This document shows, piece by piece, positions 18,806 to 27,425 of a DNA stretch of 64,000 nt. Each line of letters begins with the position of its first letter. Position 1 is the first letter of the stretch. The notes under the pieces are model-generated. The model did no database searches. It was not told the origin of the DNA and saw nothing but the letters and a program-made list of their open reading frames with translations. Origin of the DNA: an uncultured Gammaproteobacteria bacterium (lineage in GTDB: Bacteria; Pseudomonadota; Gammaproteobacteria; Pseudomonadales; Pseudohongiellaceae); NCBI GenBank assembly GCA_913060495.1, contig CAJXRP010000016.1, positions 1 through 64,000 on the forward strand. Direction: 5' to 3'. Position numbers and translations under genes: made by a program.

Positions 18806-18829
18806 GGTGGCAACTGCCTCAAAGCCACC
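18806..18829 (+). repeat. Inverted repeat downstream of nrdR (possible weak terminator)
   Basis: GGTGGC (18806-18811) and GCCACC (18824-18829) form a 6-bp stem with a 12-nt loop between nrdR and ribD. A short GAAC-TTCG-GTTC element followed by CTTTT lies about 10 nt further on. It may attenuate read-through into ribD, but neither part is a convincing terminator alone. Confidence 0.35.
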
Positions 18830-18869
18830 TTTCGAGAACTTCGGTTCCTTTTAAAACACAGCCTTATTC

Positions 18870-20036
18870 ATGAAGACCATGAAAAAAATTCGCAACGATG
18901 AGTTAGATCCAGCAATTATTGACTGGCCAGTCTATATGCGTAGAGCAATAGATCTGGCTGGGAATTCTATTAATGCATCACCGAATCCTAGGGTCGGTTG
19001 TGTTCTCGTTATGAATCAGGAAATTGTAGGCGAGGGTTGGCACGTTGCTGCCGGCGAGGCTCATGCCGAAGTGATGGCGCTGCACCAGGCTGGGGATAAG
19101 GCGAAGTCTTCGATAGCCTTCGTTAGTCTGGAGCCTTGCTCCCATACTGGTCGCACCGGGCCCTGTAGTGACGCACTGATCGCTGCAGGAGTCTCGCAGG
19201 TTGTCATCGCCTGTATCGACCCCAATCCTGAGGTTGCAGGTAGCGGTGTTGAAAAATTACTAGAAGCAGGGATAGCTGTCACCCAGCTAACAGATTTTGA
19301 ATCCTTGGGCCGCGCGGTAACGCCCGGTTACTTCAAGAGGCGAGAGCAGGGTGTTCCTTATGTTCGCTGCAAGCTTGCTATGAGTTTGGATGGTCGAACC
19401 GCTCTGGCGAATGGCGAGAGTAAATGGATAACCGGGCCTGCATCACGAAGTGATGTGCAGAGTCTTCGCGCCGCAAGCAGTGCGGTAATTACCGGCATAG
19501 AAACTGTGTTAGCTGATGACCCTTCCTTGAATGTTCGTAGCGATGAGCTGAATCTGCATCAGGAAGACCTCGCTCGAAATAAACTGGCTCTCTCAAAACA
19601 GCCTCTGCGGGTGATTCTGGATAGCCAACTCCGCACTCCTGCAGGGTCTAAGATTCTCGCCTTGCCGGGCGAAGTTAAGATATTTTCCATTGGACCTTTA
19701 CAGGGCGCTAAAAACCCTGCATCGAATGTGGAATACCTGGAGGCTGCAGCGAGCGGAAAGAGAGTAAGTCTGCATTGTGTGCTAGAATCGCTGGCCTCCG
19801 ATTTTGACTGCACCGAAGTGCTGGTAGAGGCAGGCGCCACGCTAAGTACAGCGTTTATACGGGCGGGCTTGGTAGATGAACTGATTATCTATATTGCGCC
19901 AAAGCTGCTTGGCAGCGATGCGCGGTCTCTGCTTAATATAGCGGGCATAGAGTCGATGTCGGATAGTCTGGATTTTGAGATTACCGATCTGCGGCAGGTC
20001 GATAGCGATATTCGCGTCGTACTGAAGCCGATCTGA
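18870..20036 (+). CDS. ribD: Bifunctional riboflavin deaminase/reductase RibD
   Basis: The 388-residue protein has an N-terminal cytidine-deaminase-like domain (about 15-160) with the zinc motifs HAEV and PCSHTGRTGPC, and a C-terminal NADPH reductase domain (about 165-385) starting PYVRCKLAMSLDGR. It catalyses the second and third steps of riboflavin synthesis: deamination of the pyrimidine intermediate, then reduction of the ribosyl chain. It opens the rib gene run; ribE follows after 42 bp. No FMN riboswitch is seen upstream. Confidence 0.95.
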   Translation: MKTMKKIRNDELDPAIIDWPVYMRRAIDLAGNSINASPNPRVGCVLVMNQEIVGEGWHVAAGEAHAEVMALHQAGDKAKSSIAFVSLEPCSHTGRTGPCSDALIAAGVSQVVIACIDPNPEVAGSGVEKLLEAGIAVTQLTDFESLGRAVTPGYFKRREQGVPYVRCKLAMSLDGRTALANGESKWITGPASRSDVQSLRAASSAVITGIETVLADDPSLNVRSDELNLHQEDLARNKLALSKQPLRVILDSQLRTPAGSKILALPGEVKIFSIGPLQGAKNPASNVEYLEAAASGKRVSLHCVLESLASDFDCTEVLVEAGATLSTAFIRAGLVDELIIYIAPKLLGSDARSLLNIAGIESMSDSLDFEITDLRQVDSDIRVVLKPI

Positions 20037-20078
20037 ACTCTGGTCCACAGAAATTAATTCAACAAAGCGATTAGTATA

Positions 20079-20726
20079 ATGTTTACCGGAATAATCGAGG
20101 CTGTTGGTTCAGTAGCCAGATTACAACAGTTAGGCTCCGACTGGCGCCTCACTATAGATAGTGGAAAACTCGATCTAAGCGATGTCGTTCTTGGTGACAG
20201 CATTGCCGTAAACGGTTGCTGTCTAACCGTTGTTGAGCTACAGGAAAATTTCTTCGGCGCAGATGTTTCCAATGAGTCAATGCGCTGCACAGCTCTTGGA
20301 GACTTCAAAGACGGCACTCGTGTAAATTTGGAGAAAGCCATGTTAGCTAGTGGCCGTCTCGGTGGACACATCGTTAGCGGTCATGTTGATGGCGTAGGCA
20401 GTTTGATCGAATCGTCTGCAGACGGTGCCAGTGTGCGTTTGGTCTATGAGGCTCCGAAAGAAATAGCGAAGTATATTGCCGCTAAGGGCTCTGTCTGTAT
20501 CGATGGCACTAGCCTGACTGTGAATGAGGTGAGCGGTCAAAAATTTACCGTTAACGTAATTCCTCATACACAAATAGAAACAATAATCGGCGACTATATA
20601 GTGGGTCGGAGCGTTAATCTGGAAGTCGACCTTATAGCTCGGTATCTTGAAAGGCTTCTACAGGGCGCTGATTCCGACAAAGATGGAATGAACAAAGAAT
20701 TTTTGGCAAAGCATGGTTTTGGTTAG
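20079..20726 (+). CDS. ribE: Riboflavin synthase alpha chain
   Basis: The 215-residue protein starts MFTGIIEAVG, the family signature, and contains two lumazine-binding barrels, each with its own copy of the pattern (the second near KYIAAKGSVCIDGTSLTV). It dismutates two 6,7-dimethyl-8-ribityllumazine molecules to riboflavin and the pyrimidine intermediate. The E. coli counterpart is named ribC/ribE depending on nomenclature. Confidence 0.95.
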   Translation: MFTGIIEAVGSVARLQQLGSDWRLTIDSGKLDLSDVVLGDSIAVNGCCLTVVELQENFFGADVSNESMRCTALGDFKDGTRVNLEKAMLASGRLGGHIVSGHVDGVGSLIESSADGASVRLVYEAPKEIAKYIAAKGSVCIDGTSLTVNEVSGQKFTVNVIPHTQIETIIGDYIVGRSVNLEVDLIARYLERLLQGADSDKDGMNKEFLAKHGFG

Positions 20727-20792
20727 ATCGGCGCTGCTTTGGTTGGTTTTTTAGAGTGTTGTTTAAAAGTTTAAAAAGAGTTTGAAGAAATT

Positions 20793-21905
20793 ATGAAGTT
20801 GAATTCGATAGAAGAGATCATCGATGATATTCGCCAGGGAAAGATGGTGATATTGATGGACGATGAAGATAGAGAGAACGAGGGCGACATCATTATTGCC
20901 GCGGAACGTGTGCGTACCGAAGATATTAACTTCATGGCGACTAATGCACGTGGCTTGATCTGCCTCACGCTCACACATGAGCGCTGCGCGCATTTGAAAT
21001 TGCCGCTCATGGTGAACGAAAATAATACTCCTTATAATACAAACTTCACTGTCTCTATCGAGGCGGCGACAGGTGTAACCACTGGAATTTCTGCCGGTGA
21101 TAGAGCCCGGACTATTCAAGTAGCTGTAGGCCGCGATAGTGTCGCCGAAGACATTGTGCAGCCAGGACATATATTCCCAATCATGGCGCAGCCGGGTGGC
21201 GTGCTGCGTAGGGCGGGTCATACCGAGGCAGGATGCGACCTCGCTAGACTGGCTGGATATTCCCCCGCTGCAGCGATCGTTGAGATCATGAACGAAGACG
21301 GTTCGATGGCTAGACGGCCCGATCTCGAGAAGTTTGCAGAGAAACACGGCATTAAGATCGGCACCATCGTAGATCTGATTCATTACCGGATTGCTAACGA
21401 GCATACAGTTACCAGGGTTTCTAGCGGCAAGGTGGAAACTAAGCACGGCGAGTTCGACGTGCATTCCTACAAGGATTCTATTAGTGGCAGTCTGCATCTT
21501 GCTTTTAGCAAGGGAGAAATTGATTCTAATGATCCTCTATTGGTAAGAGTCCACATACCGAATACGGTGCGCGATATCTGCGAAGTGCATAATGCAGATC
21601 GCACCAGTTGGTCGTTTAGCAGTGCCTTGAAGAAAATCGCCGAAGAGGGCAAAGGTGTAGCTGTGCTATTATCCGGTGAAGATTATGGGCAGGATCTCGA
21701 GCAGAGTATTGCGAATGTCCTAGACGATGGCTCTGAGGCTACTTCAGCTAATCGTAACGGCAGTGACCTTACCATTGGAACTGGCTCGCAAATACTAAGG
21801 GATCTAGGCGTCGGCAAGATGCGTTTGTTGAGCTTCCCGGCAAAATTTAACGCAATCTCAGGCTTCGATCTAGAAGTAGTTGAGTTTGTGGAATTCGAGA
21901 AATAG
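20793..21905 (+). CDS. ribBA: RibB-type DHBP synthase with degenerate GTP cyclohydrolase II-like domain (RibBX type)
   Basis: Residues 1-200 are a full 3,4-dihydroxy-2-butanone 4-phosphate synthase: [12 protein letters not shown] metal/substrate motif, THERC, and [31 protein letters not shown] in parts. Residues about 205-365 resemble GTP cyclohydrolase II in outline but lack the zinc cysteine set and the [10 protein letters not shown] and RQEGRGIG motifs seen in the separate ribA of this window. The second half is therefore probably not catalytic, the arrangement known as RibBX in gammaproteobacteria. It supplies the four-carbon unit for lumazine synthase, whose gene follows. Confidence 0.92.
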   Translation: MKLNSIEEIIDDIRQGKMVILMDDEDRENEGDIIIAAERVRTEDINFMATNARGLICLTLTHERCAHLKLPLMVNENNTPYNTNFTVSIEAATGVTTGISAGDRARTIQVAVGRDSVAEDIVQPGHIFPIMAQPGGVLRRAGHTEAGCDLARLAGYSPAAAIVEIMNEDGSMARRPDLEKFAEKHGIKIGTIVDLIHYRIANEHTVTRVSSGKVETKHGEFDVHSYKDSISGSLHLAFSKGEIDSNDPLLVRVHIPNTVRDICEVHNADRTSWSFSSALKKIAEEGKGVAVLLSGEDYGQDLEQSIANVLDDGSEATSANRNGSDLTIGTGSQILRDLGVGKMRLLSFPAKFNAISGFDLEVVEFVEFEK

Positions 21906-21964
21906 ACGCGGCGGGAAATACGCACGCCGAATTGAGTCATAGAAAGAGAGTGGTAGGAAAAGCA

Positions 21965-22438
21965 ATGGGTATAAAGACAATAGAAGGTAATTACAATAAC
22001 GCTCAAGCGAGATATGTTATTGCAGTGGCGCGATTTAATAGCTTTATCGTGGATCATTTGGTTGAAGGTGCGATAGATGTGCTGCGTAAGCACGGCGTCA
22101 TGGACAAAGACATCACGATCATTAAAGTGCCAGGTGCGTTTGAATTGCCATTGGCCGTGAAGCAAATCGCAAGCGGCGATGACTGCGATGCCGTTATTGC
22201 ATTGGGCGCGGTAATTCGCGGTGGTACTCCACATTTCGAATACGTGGCCGGTGAATGTGTGAAAGGTTTGAGTCAGGTTAGTCTTGATAGCAGCAAGCCA
22301 GTAGCCTTTGGCGTACTTACGGTTGATAGCATTGAGCAGGCGATAGAGCGTGCCGGCACGAAAGCTGGCAACAAAGGTGCCGAGGCTGCAATCACAGCGA
22401 TTGAAATGGTCAGTCTTCTAAGGCAGCTGGAGAAATAA
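21965..22438 (+). CDS. ribH: 6,7-dimethyl-8-ribityllumazine synthase
   Basis: The start is taken at the ATG at 21965 ([10 protein letters not shown]), with AGGAAAA about 6 nt upstream; a longer frame from 21932 adds an unlikely 11-residue basic tail. The 157-residue protein shows the ARFN substrate loop, [10 protein letters not shown], the [16 protein letters not shown] catalytic region and the C-terminal [14 protein letters not shown] helix. It condenses the RibD product with the RibB product and forms icosahedral or pentameric assemblies. The nusB GTG begins at the base after its stop codon. Confidence 0.95.
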   Translation: MGIKTIEGNYNNAQARYVIAVARFNSFIVDHLVEGAIDVLRKHGVMDKDITIIKVPGAFELPLAVKQIASGDDCDAVIALGAVIRGGTPHFEYVAGECVKGLSQVSLDSSKPVAFGVLTVDSIEQAIERAGTKAGNKGAEAAITAIEMVSLLRQLEK

Positions 22439-22939
22439 GTGGCGCCTACTAAGGCCGAAGCGAAGAAAAATCCTTCGGCTCCCAAAAAGAACAAGCCGCA
22501 AGCTAAGAGTAAAATTCCACTAGCGCAGCGGCGCAAGGCCCGCACACTCATCGTGCAGGCTCTATATCAGTGGCATATTAGTAAATCCGAGCCTTTGGAT
22601 ATAGAAGCACAATTTCATGAGCAGAACGGTGGAAAGATTGACTGGGAATATTTTTCAGAGGTCTTTCTGGAAATTCCTAAACAGCAGGAAGCTTTGGATC
22701 AGCATATAAGCCCCCTGTTAGACCGTGAGTTGAAATCATTGGATCCGGTTGAAAGAGCGCTTTTGTATCTTGGCGCTTTCGAGCTGGCGAATCGTATAGA
22801 TATCCCTTACCGCGTTGTTATCAATGAATGTGTTGAGTTAGCGAAAACCTTCGGTGCGACTGAGAGTCACAAGTACATCAACGGTGTATTGGATAAGCTG
22901 GCTAAGACTCTGCGCCCCGTAGAATTGTCGGCTAAGTAG
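22439..22939 (+). CDS. nusB: Transcription antitermination factor NusB
   Basis: It starts with GTG immediately after the ribH stop, so it is translationally coupled. The 166-residue protein has a Lys/Pro/Ala-rich N-terminal extension of about 33 residues absent from E. coli NusB (139 residues), then the helical core: RRKARTLIVQALYQW, LDPVERALLYLGAFEL and the RVVINECVELAKTFG/HKYINGVLDK ends. NusB with NusE binds boxA RNA for rRNA antitermination. The extension resembles disordered RNA-contacting tails; its role is inference. Confidence 0.95.
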   Translation: MAPTKAEAKKNPSAPKKNKPQAKSKIPLAQRRKARTLIVQALYQWHISKSEPLDIEAQFHEQNGGKIDWEYFSEVFLEIPKQQEALDQHISPLLDRELKSLDPVERALLYLGAFELANRIDIPYRVVINECVELAKTFGATESHKYINGVLDKLAKTLRPVELSAK

Positions 22940-22989
22940 TTAGTTTAGGATTTTATTAAGAAGCGATCGCCTCTCCCTCCAGTGCGGTT

Positions 22990-24045
22990 GTGAATCAAGC
23001 AGTAGTATCGGACGTCATGCGTAAGCCAAGCAGCCACTCAGAATTTGAACTCATTCACCGCTTTTTTGCGTCACCGAATCTGTCTTTCCCGCGGGAAGGA
23101 ATCGAATTGGGAATAGGCGATGATGCGGCGCTCGTCGACGTGCCGTCGAACAAACATTTGGCGATGTCGATGGATGTGTTGATATCTGACATACACTTTC
23201 CAGCTGAGGCTGACCCATCCTTAATCGCTAATCGTGCGCTCGCGGTGAATCTAAGCGATCTCGCTGCTATGGGTGCTGAGCCTTACTGTTTTACATTAGG
23301 TTTGGTTCTCCCGCAGAACGATGAGGCGTGGTTGGCAGATTTTAGTGGGGGTCTTGAGCATCTAGCAAAAAAATACAATTGTCCTCTAGTGGGTGGCGAT
23401 ACGAGCCGAGGTCCACTGAGTATTAGTATTCAGGTACAAGGTTTAGTAGATCGAGATCGAGCCGCACGTAGAAGTGGTGCCAAAGAGGGAGACAGGATAT
23501 ACGTCAGCGGTACACTTGGCGACGGAGCTATAGCCCTGCTCGCGTTAGGCTTAGACTCACATCTAGGTAGCGAGTTTTCCTTGACCGTGAACGAGCCCAA
23601 TGCGGCGTGCCTGCAGTTTTTTGAGGACGCTTACTTCAAGCCGCAGCCGCAGATTGAGTTTGCATCAAATGCTGCAAAACTATTTTCTAGCTGCATCGAT
23701 ATCTCCGATGGATTGCAGGGCGATCTACAACATATCCTCGATGAGAGTGAAGTGGCCGGCAACATTAGATTGGGCGATATACCTTATTCCAAATCTGCGA
23801 TGTGTTGCGTTAATCCAGAAAATAGATTGTTAGCAGCCCTGTTTGGTGGAGATGACTATGAGTTATGCTTCACTGTCGCCGAGAAAGATTGTGTCGAACT
23901 GGAGTCTATCGCCGATCAGCTAGGGATTCGTGTCACTTGTGTTGGGGGCATAACTGCAGGCGAAGGCATCGAATACTTAGATGCCGATGGGTCACCAGTT
24001 GGACTGAACCCACAGGCTTTTCAACATTTCAGTGCCCAAGCGTAA
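22990..24045 (+). CDS. thiL: Thiamine-monophosphate kinase
   Basis: The 351-residue protein shows GIGDDAAL, the SMDVLISDIHF metal-binding stretch, NLSDLAAMGA, GGDTSRGPL and DISDGLQGDL, all ThiL motifs. It phosphorylates thiamine monophosphate to thiamine diphosphate. The frame opens with GTG at 22990; an in-frame ATG at 23017 is an alternative and would still include the whole domain. nusB-thiL-pgpA is the common gammaproteobacterial order. Confidence 0.95.
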   Translation: MNQAVVSDVMRKPSSHSEFELIHRFFASPNLSFPREGIELGIGDDAALVDVPSNKHLAMSMDVLISDIHFPAEADPSLIANRALAVNLSDLAAMGAEPYCFTLGLVLPQNDEAWLADFSGGLEHLAKKYNCPLVGGDTSRGPLSISIQVQGLVDRDRAARRSGAKEGDRIYVSGTLGDGAIALLALGLDSHLGSEFSLTVNEPNAACLQFFEDAYFKPQPQIEFASNAAKLFSSCIDISDGLQGDLQHILDESEVAGNIRLGDIPYSKSAMCCVNPENRLLAALFGGDDYELCFTVAEKDCVELESIADQLGIRVTCVGGITAGEGIEYLDADGSPVGLNPQAFQHFSAQA

Positions 24046-24071
24046 ACTCATGGTAGTAGACTAGAGTGACT

Positions 24072-24545
24072 ATGAACTCAAACAAAGCGATATTAGCTAA
24101 CCCGATACACTTGTTAGCCTTTGGTTTCGGGGCGGGGCTTTCCCCTAAAGCTCCCGGTACTGTGGGTACCGTTGTTGCCGTGCTGATCTATTTAGCGCTG
24201 CCTAGCATGCCGCTCACCATCTATGCTGGATTAATAGTGCTTAGTTTCGTTTTTGGCGTCTGGCTTTGTGGGAAGACAGCAGAGGATCTGGGCGTTCACG
24301 ATCACGGTGGAATAGTCTGGGACGAGTTTGTAGGCTACTGGATTACCATGTTTATGGCGCCAAGCGGTCTAATATGGGTGCTTCTGGGCTTTGTATTGTT
24401 TCGGCTGTTGGATATTTTTAAGCCCTGGCCCATTAAATGGGCCGATAAAGAGCTCGCTGGTGGATTGGGAATCATGCTTGATGATGTTTTAGCGGGTATA
24501 ATGGCCGCCCTGTGTATACAGGCCCTGGTCGTACTAATAGGCTAA
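24072..24545 (+). CDS. pgpA: Phosphatidylglycerophosphatase A
   Basis: The 157-residue inner-membrane protein has four hydrophobic segments and the family motifs GAGLSPKAPGTVGT near the N-terminus, the D-HDHGGIVWDEFVGYW region, and FRLLDIFKPWPIKW with LDDVLAG. It removes phosphate from phosphatidylglycerophosphate to make phosphatidylglycerol. ATG 24072 is preferred over an in-frame GTG 6 nt upstream, since AGAG then lies 5 nt before it. Confidence 0.94.
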   Translation: MNSNKAILANPIHLLAFGFGAGLSPKAPGTVGTVVAVLIYLALPSMPLTIYAGLIVLSFVFGVWLCGKTAEDLGVHDHGGIVWDEFVGYWITMFMAPSGLIWVLLGFVLFRLLDIFKPWPIKWADKELAGGLGIMLDDVLAGIMAALCIQALVVLIG

Positions 24546-24572
24546 GGTTTGACGGAATTAGAGGAAAGTTTT

Positions 24573-25163
24573 TTGACAGTTTCATTTGTAGCATCGGCAG
24601 CTTTACCCACACAGTGGGGGCAGTTCACAATTCATGGTTTCGAAGACCAGTCAAATGGCAAAGAGCATGTGGCTTTGGCGTTCGGTGATTTAAGCACAGA
24701 TCAGCCAGTACTGTGCCGAATTCACTCCGAGTGTTTGACTGGCGATTGCCTCTTCAGTCTACGTTGCGATTGCGGACCGCAGTTGCAATATGCGATGGAA
24801 AGCGTTGCAAAAGAAGGACGCGGCATAATTCTCTATTTGCGTCAGGAAGGTCGTGGTATTGGTTTGTTAAACAAAATCAAAGCCTATTCCTTGCAAGATT
24901 CTGGTGCCGATACTGTGGAGGCAAATGTGCAGCTCGGCTTCGAGGCTGATAGTCGAGGGTATGAAATCTGCAAGCCTATGCTGGACCATTTTGGTATTTC
25001 GAGTCTGCGTATCATGACGAACAATCCCAGAAAAATAGATGCTCTTACCGAGATGGGTGTCGATGTTGCCGAGATTGTTCCAATCCATACCGGCGCCAAT
25101 CCTCATAACGAGAGTTACTTGGCGGTTAAGTTTGATAAATTAGGTCACAAAAAACCCATCTAA
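24573..25163 (+). CDS. ribA: GTP cyclohydrolase II
   Basis: I place the start at the TTG at 24573, 8 nt after GAGG; this gives 196 residues, the same length as E. coli RibA. The protein contains [20 protein letters not shown] with the zinc-binding cysteines and [13 protein letters not shown], the catalytic loop, followed by the [14 protein letters not shown] substrate region. It opens GTP to start riboflavin synthesis. This intact copy explains why the RibA-like half of the ribBA-type gene can be degenerate. Confidence 0.95.
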   Translation: MTVSFVASAALPTQWGQFTIHGFEDQSNGKEHVALAFGDLSTDQPVLCRIHSECLTGDCLFSLRCDCGPQLQYAMESVAKEGRGIILYLRQEGRGIGLLNKIKAYSLQDSGADTVEANVQLGFEADSRGYEICKPMLDHFGISSLRIMTNNPRKIDALTEMGVDVAEIVPIHTGANPHNESYLAVKFDKLGHKKPI

Positions 25164-25166
25164 CCA

Positions 25167-25850
25167 GTGTCCTCCTCAAAAAAACAGATCACTGTTGATT
25201 TTCTCCGTCACGGAGAACCAGTCGGCGGTGATGTACTTAGAGGCAGAGTCGACCATCCTTTGAGTGATTTGGGTTGGTTGCAAATGCAGAAAGCCGCGCA
25301 ACTGAACACCGCTCGAGAACTGTCTCCTACGACGCCTAGCTGGACCCATCTGATTTCTTCACCACTGCAACGCTGCCGTGTTTTCGCTGAGCATCTTGCG
25401 CAGCTGACTGCGCTTCAGCTTCGGGTGCATGAAAAGTGGCAGGAAATAGACTACGGCGATTGGGATGGCATGCTGCTTAGTGACTGGCGAGAATCGGCAG
25501 GTCCGCAGTTCAAAGAATTTCGTAAAGATGTGTCGAAGTTAAATCCGCCGAATGGTGAGGCGTTTCTTTCCTTCAGGGACAGAGTGTTGGAGGCAATGAA
25601 TGAGCTGGCCGAGCTGCCGGATGGCAGTCACGTATTGATCGTAACTCACGGCGGTGTGCTACGTGTTGTGCTTCCTACTGTATTGGGCATGCCGCTTAAT
25701 CGCAGTTACCCACTGCATATTCCCTTCGCATCATTCAGTCGAATTACTCTTTCCGTTGCCACACATTCAGAGAAACAGAACAGCGGCGACGATCAAAAAT
25801 TTGCAGCGAGCCTGTTGTTTCACAATGCAGCGGAGTATGAGGGAGGCTAG
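25167..25850 (+). CDS. Histidine phosphatase family protein, possible alpha-ribazole phosphatase
   Basis: The 227-residue protein starts with GTG 3 nt after the ribA stop. It has the phosphoglycerate-mutase-like catalytic motif DFLRHGEPVGG (catalytic His in RHGE), GRVDHPLSDLG, SSPLQRC with the second arginine, and VTHGGVLRV with the second histidine. The pattern suits CobC-type alpha-ribazole-phosphate phosphatases, and the two genes on the opposite strand are for cobalamin uptake and adenosylation, which supports that role. The general family call is secure; the substrate is inference. Its last 4 bases overlap the end of the facing gene. Confidence 0.85.
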   Translation: MSSSKKQITVDFLRHGEPVGGDVLRGRVDHPLSDLGWLQMQKAAQLNTARELSPTTPSWTHLISSPLQRCRVFAEHLAQLTALQLRVHEKWQEIDYGDWDGMLLSDWRESAGPQFKEFRKDVSKLNPPNGEAFLSFRDRVLEAMNELAELPDGSHVLIVTHGGVLRVVLPTVLGMPLNRSYPLHIPFASFSRITLSVATHSEKQNSGDDQKFAASLLFHNAAEYEGG

Positions 25851-26737
25851 TTACTTACTAATTTCGCTCTAGTCTGATCCAATTGCTCACACATGCTTTC
25901 TGCACCCATAAGCGCACGTGGCGTATGGCGTTGCAATAATTCAGGTGGCACAAAGAATAGCGAACTAGTGCTAACGGCACTGAGTTGTTCCCACTTGAGC
26001 CACTCATCTAACCATTCCGGGCGTTCTATATCCATGCCACTGGCTACAATCGCTTCGGGGTTTCTGGTCAACACGGCCTCGATGCTTACTTTCGGTGCGA
26101 GCAGTTTGATGTCGGCGAATATATTCACGCCACCACACAACTCAATAATGTCATTGATCAATTCATTGCCACCGGCGCTGATTAGCGGTCTATCCCATAC
26201 TTGGTAGAAGGTTCTAACGGCTGTCTTGGTTCGGTAATTCTCCGAAAGAGTCGCCAGTCTGCTTTCAAATTCATCGATTACTAAAGTCGCGGTAGTTTCG
26301 GTGCCCGCCAATATTGCCAGTCTTCGAATATGACTGGGGATCGACTCTAGCCGTTTCGGCTCGGCGATGTAGACGGTAATGCCTAACTCACGCAGTCGAT
26401 TGACTGAGGCTTTGGGGTTTCCTGTCTGCCAGGCGACCACTAAGTCGGGCTGCAGCTGCAGAATTTTCTCCATATCTAACATATCGTAGCGACCGATGAT
26501 CGGCAACGCCTGTGCAGCAATCGGATAGTCGCTGTATTCCACGACGCCTACCAGCCTGTCGCCCGCACCAGCGGCATACAGCAGTTCGGTGAGCGAGGGG
26601 GCGAGACTAATAATGCGTTGCGCATTCTCATCGAGTTGCACTAGCGAACCTTCGTCGTCACGTACTTCTATAGAGAACCCGGTCTGACTTACCCCAAGAG
26701 TAACCAGCAGCAACAGTAGCGCCCACTGAGTTCTCAT
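25847..26737 (-). CDS. Cobalamin-type ABC transporter substrate-binding protein (BtuF-like)
   Basis: The 296-residue protein has an N-terminal signal peptide (hydrophobic residues 5-22) and a single periplasmic-binding fold of the helical-backbone type: RIISLAPSLTELLYAAGAGD, GVVEYSDYP, DLVVAWQTGNP and GGNELINDIIELCGGVN. It would bind corrinoids in the periplasm. No BtuC/BtuD permease or ATPase is adjacent. Its ATG overlaps the stop of the adenosyltransferase gene (TAATG), so the two are coupled. Confidence 0.85.
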   Translation of the reverse strand: MRTQWALLLLLVTLGVSQTGFSIEVRDDEGSLVQLDENAQRIISLAPSLTELLYAAGAGDRLVGVVEYSDYPIAAQALPIIGRYDMLDMEKILQLQPDLVVAWQTGNPKASVNRLRELGITVYIAEPKRLESIPSHIRRLAILAGTETTATLVIDEFESRLATLSENYRTKTAVRTFYQVWDRPLISAGGNELINDIIELCGGVNIFADIKLLAPKVSIEAVLTRNPEAIVASGMDIERPEWLDEWLKWEQLSAVSTSSLFFVPPELLQRHTPRALMGAESMCEQLDQTRAKLVSN

Positions 26738-27345
26738 TAGTAATCGATGCCTTTCTGAACTTTTACGCCGTCGTAGAATGCGTGTTTGCTTTCACCTAGT
26801 TCAGTCACCGTGTCCGCTAGCTCTATGAGCTCCTTGGATGCGTTGCGTCCGGTTATAACTACGTGCTGACCTTCGGGGCGATTCTCCAGAGCCGAGAGCA
26901 CCATCTCCTTGTCGAGGTAGCCATAGGTCAGCATGTAGGTAAGTTCATCCAGAATCACCACATCGAAGTCTGGGTTTTTCATCATTGCTGCGCCTTGCGC
27001 CCAAGTCTTTTCAGCTGCAGCGATGTCCGTGTCGCGGTCCTGAGTCTCCCAAGTGAAGCCAGTATTCATTACATGAAATTCAACGAGTGGATTGTCGGCG
27101 AACAGCATCTGCTCTCCGCATTCCCATTGGCCCTTTATAAATTGAATTACACCACAGCGTAGTCCGTGCCCAACACTGCGTGCCAGCATGCCGAAGGCAG
27201 AAGTGCTCTTGCCCTTGCCATTACCGGTGAGGACTACCAGCAGACCTTTGTCGATTGTGGCTTCCGCAATGCGGCCGTCTATGTGTTCCTTCTTTCGCTG
27301 CATTGCCTTCTTATGGCGTATTGCTCTCTCTTCGCTAGTCGACAC
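26737..27345 (-). CDS. cobO: Cob(I)yrinic acid a,c-diamide adenosyltransferase
   Basis: The 202-residue protein has a P-loop TGNGKGKSTSAFG near residue 40, then QFIKGQWECGE, a DVVILDELTYM Walker-B-like strand and VVITGRNA, all as in CobA/CobO-type adenosyltransferases. It transfers the adenosyl group of ATP to cob(I)inamide or cobalamin in the cytosol. With the binding protein downstream and the phosphatase opposite it forms a small salvage set rather than a full de novo pathway. Confidence 0.93.
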   Translation of the reverse strand: MSTSEERAIRHKKAMQRKKEHIDGRIAEATIDKGLLVVLTGNGKGKSTSAFGMLARSVGHGLRCGVIQFIKGQWECGEQMLFADNPLVEFHVMNTGFTWETQDRDTDIAAAEKTWAQGAAMMKNPDFDVVILDELTYMLTYGYLDKEMVLSALENRPEGQHVVITGRNASKELIELADTVTELGESKHAFYDGVKVQKGIDY

Positions 27346-27425
27346 GTTGTACTCCGGTGTTGGTTAGATAAGTAACCGATAGGGATAGTGGTGATGGAAT
27401 TATTGCCTTAGAACTCTAGGGAGTC

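Noticed and set aside
18779-20792. FMN riboswitch in front of ribD, ribE or the ribBA-type gene
   Set aside because: The intergenic gaps are 91, 42 and 66 bp, too short for the conserved multi-stem FMN aptamer, and its signature segments are not seen.
27346-27425. Cobalamin riboswitch before cobO
   Set aside because: Only 80 bp separates cobO from dxs, and no B12-box-like segment is visible.
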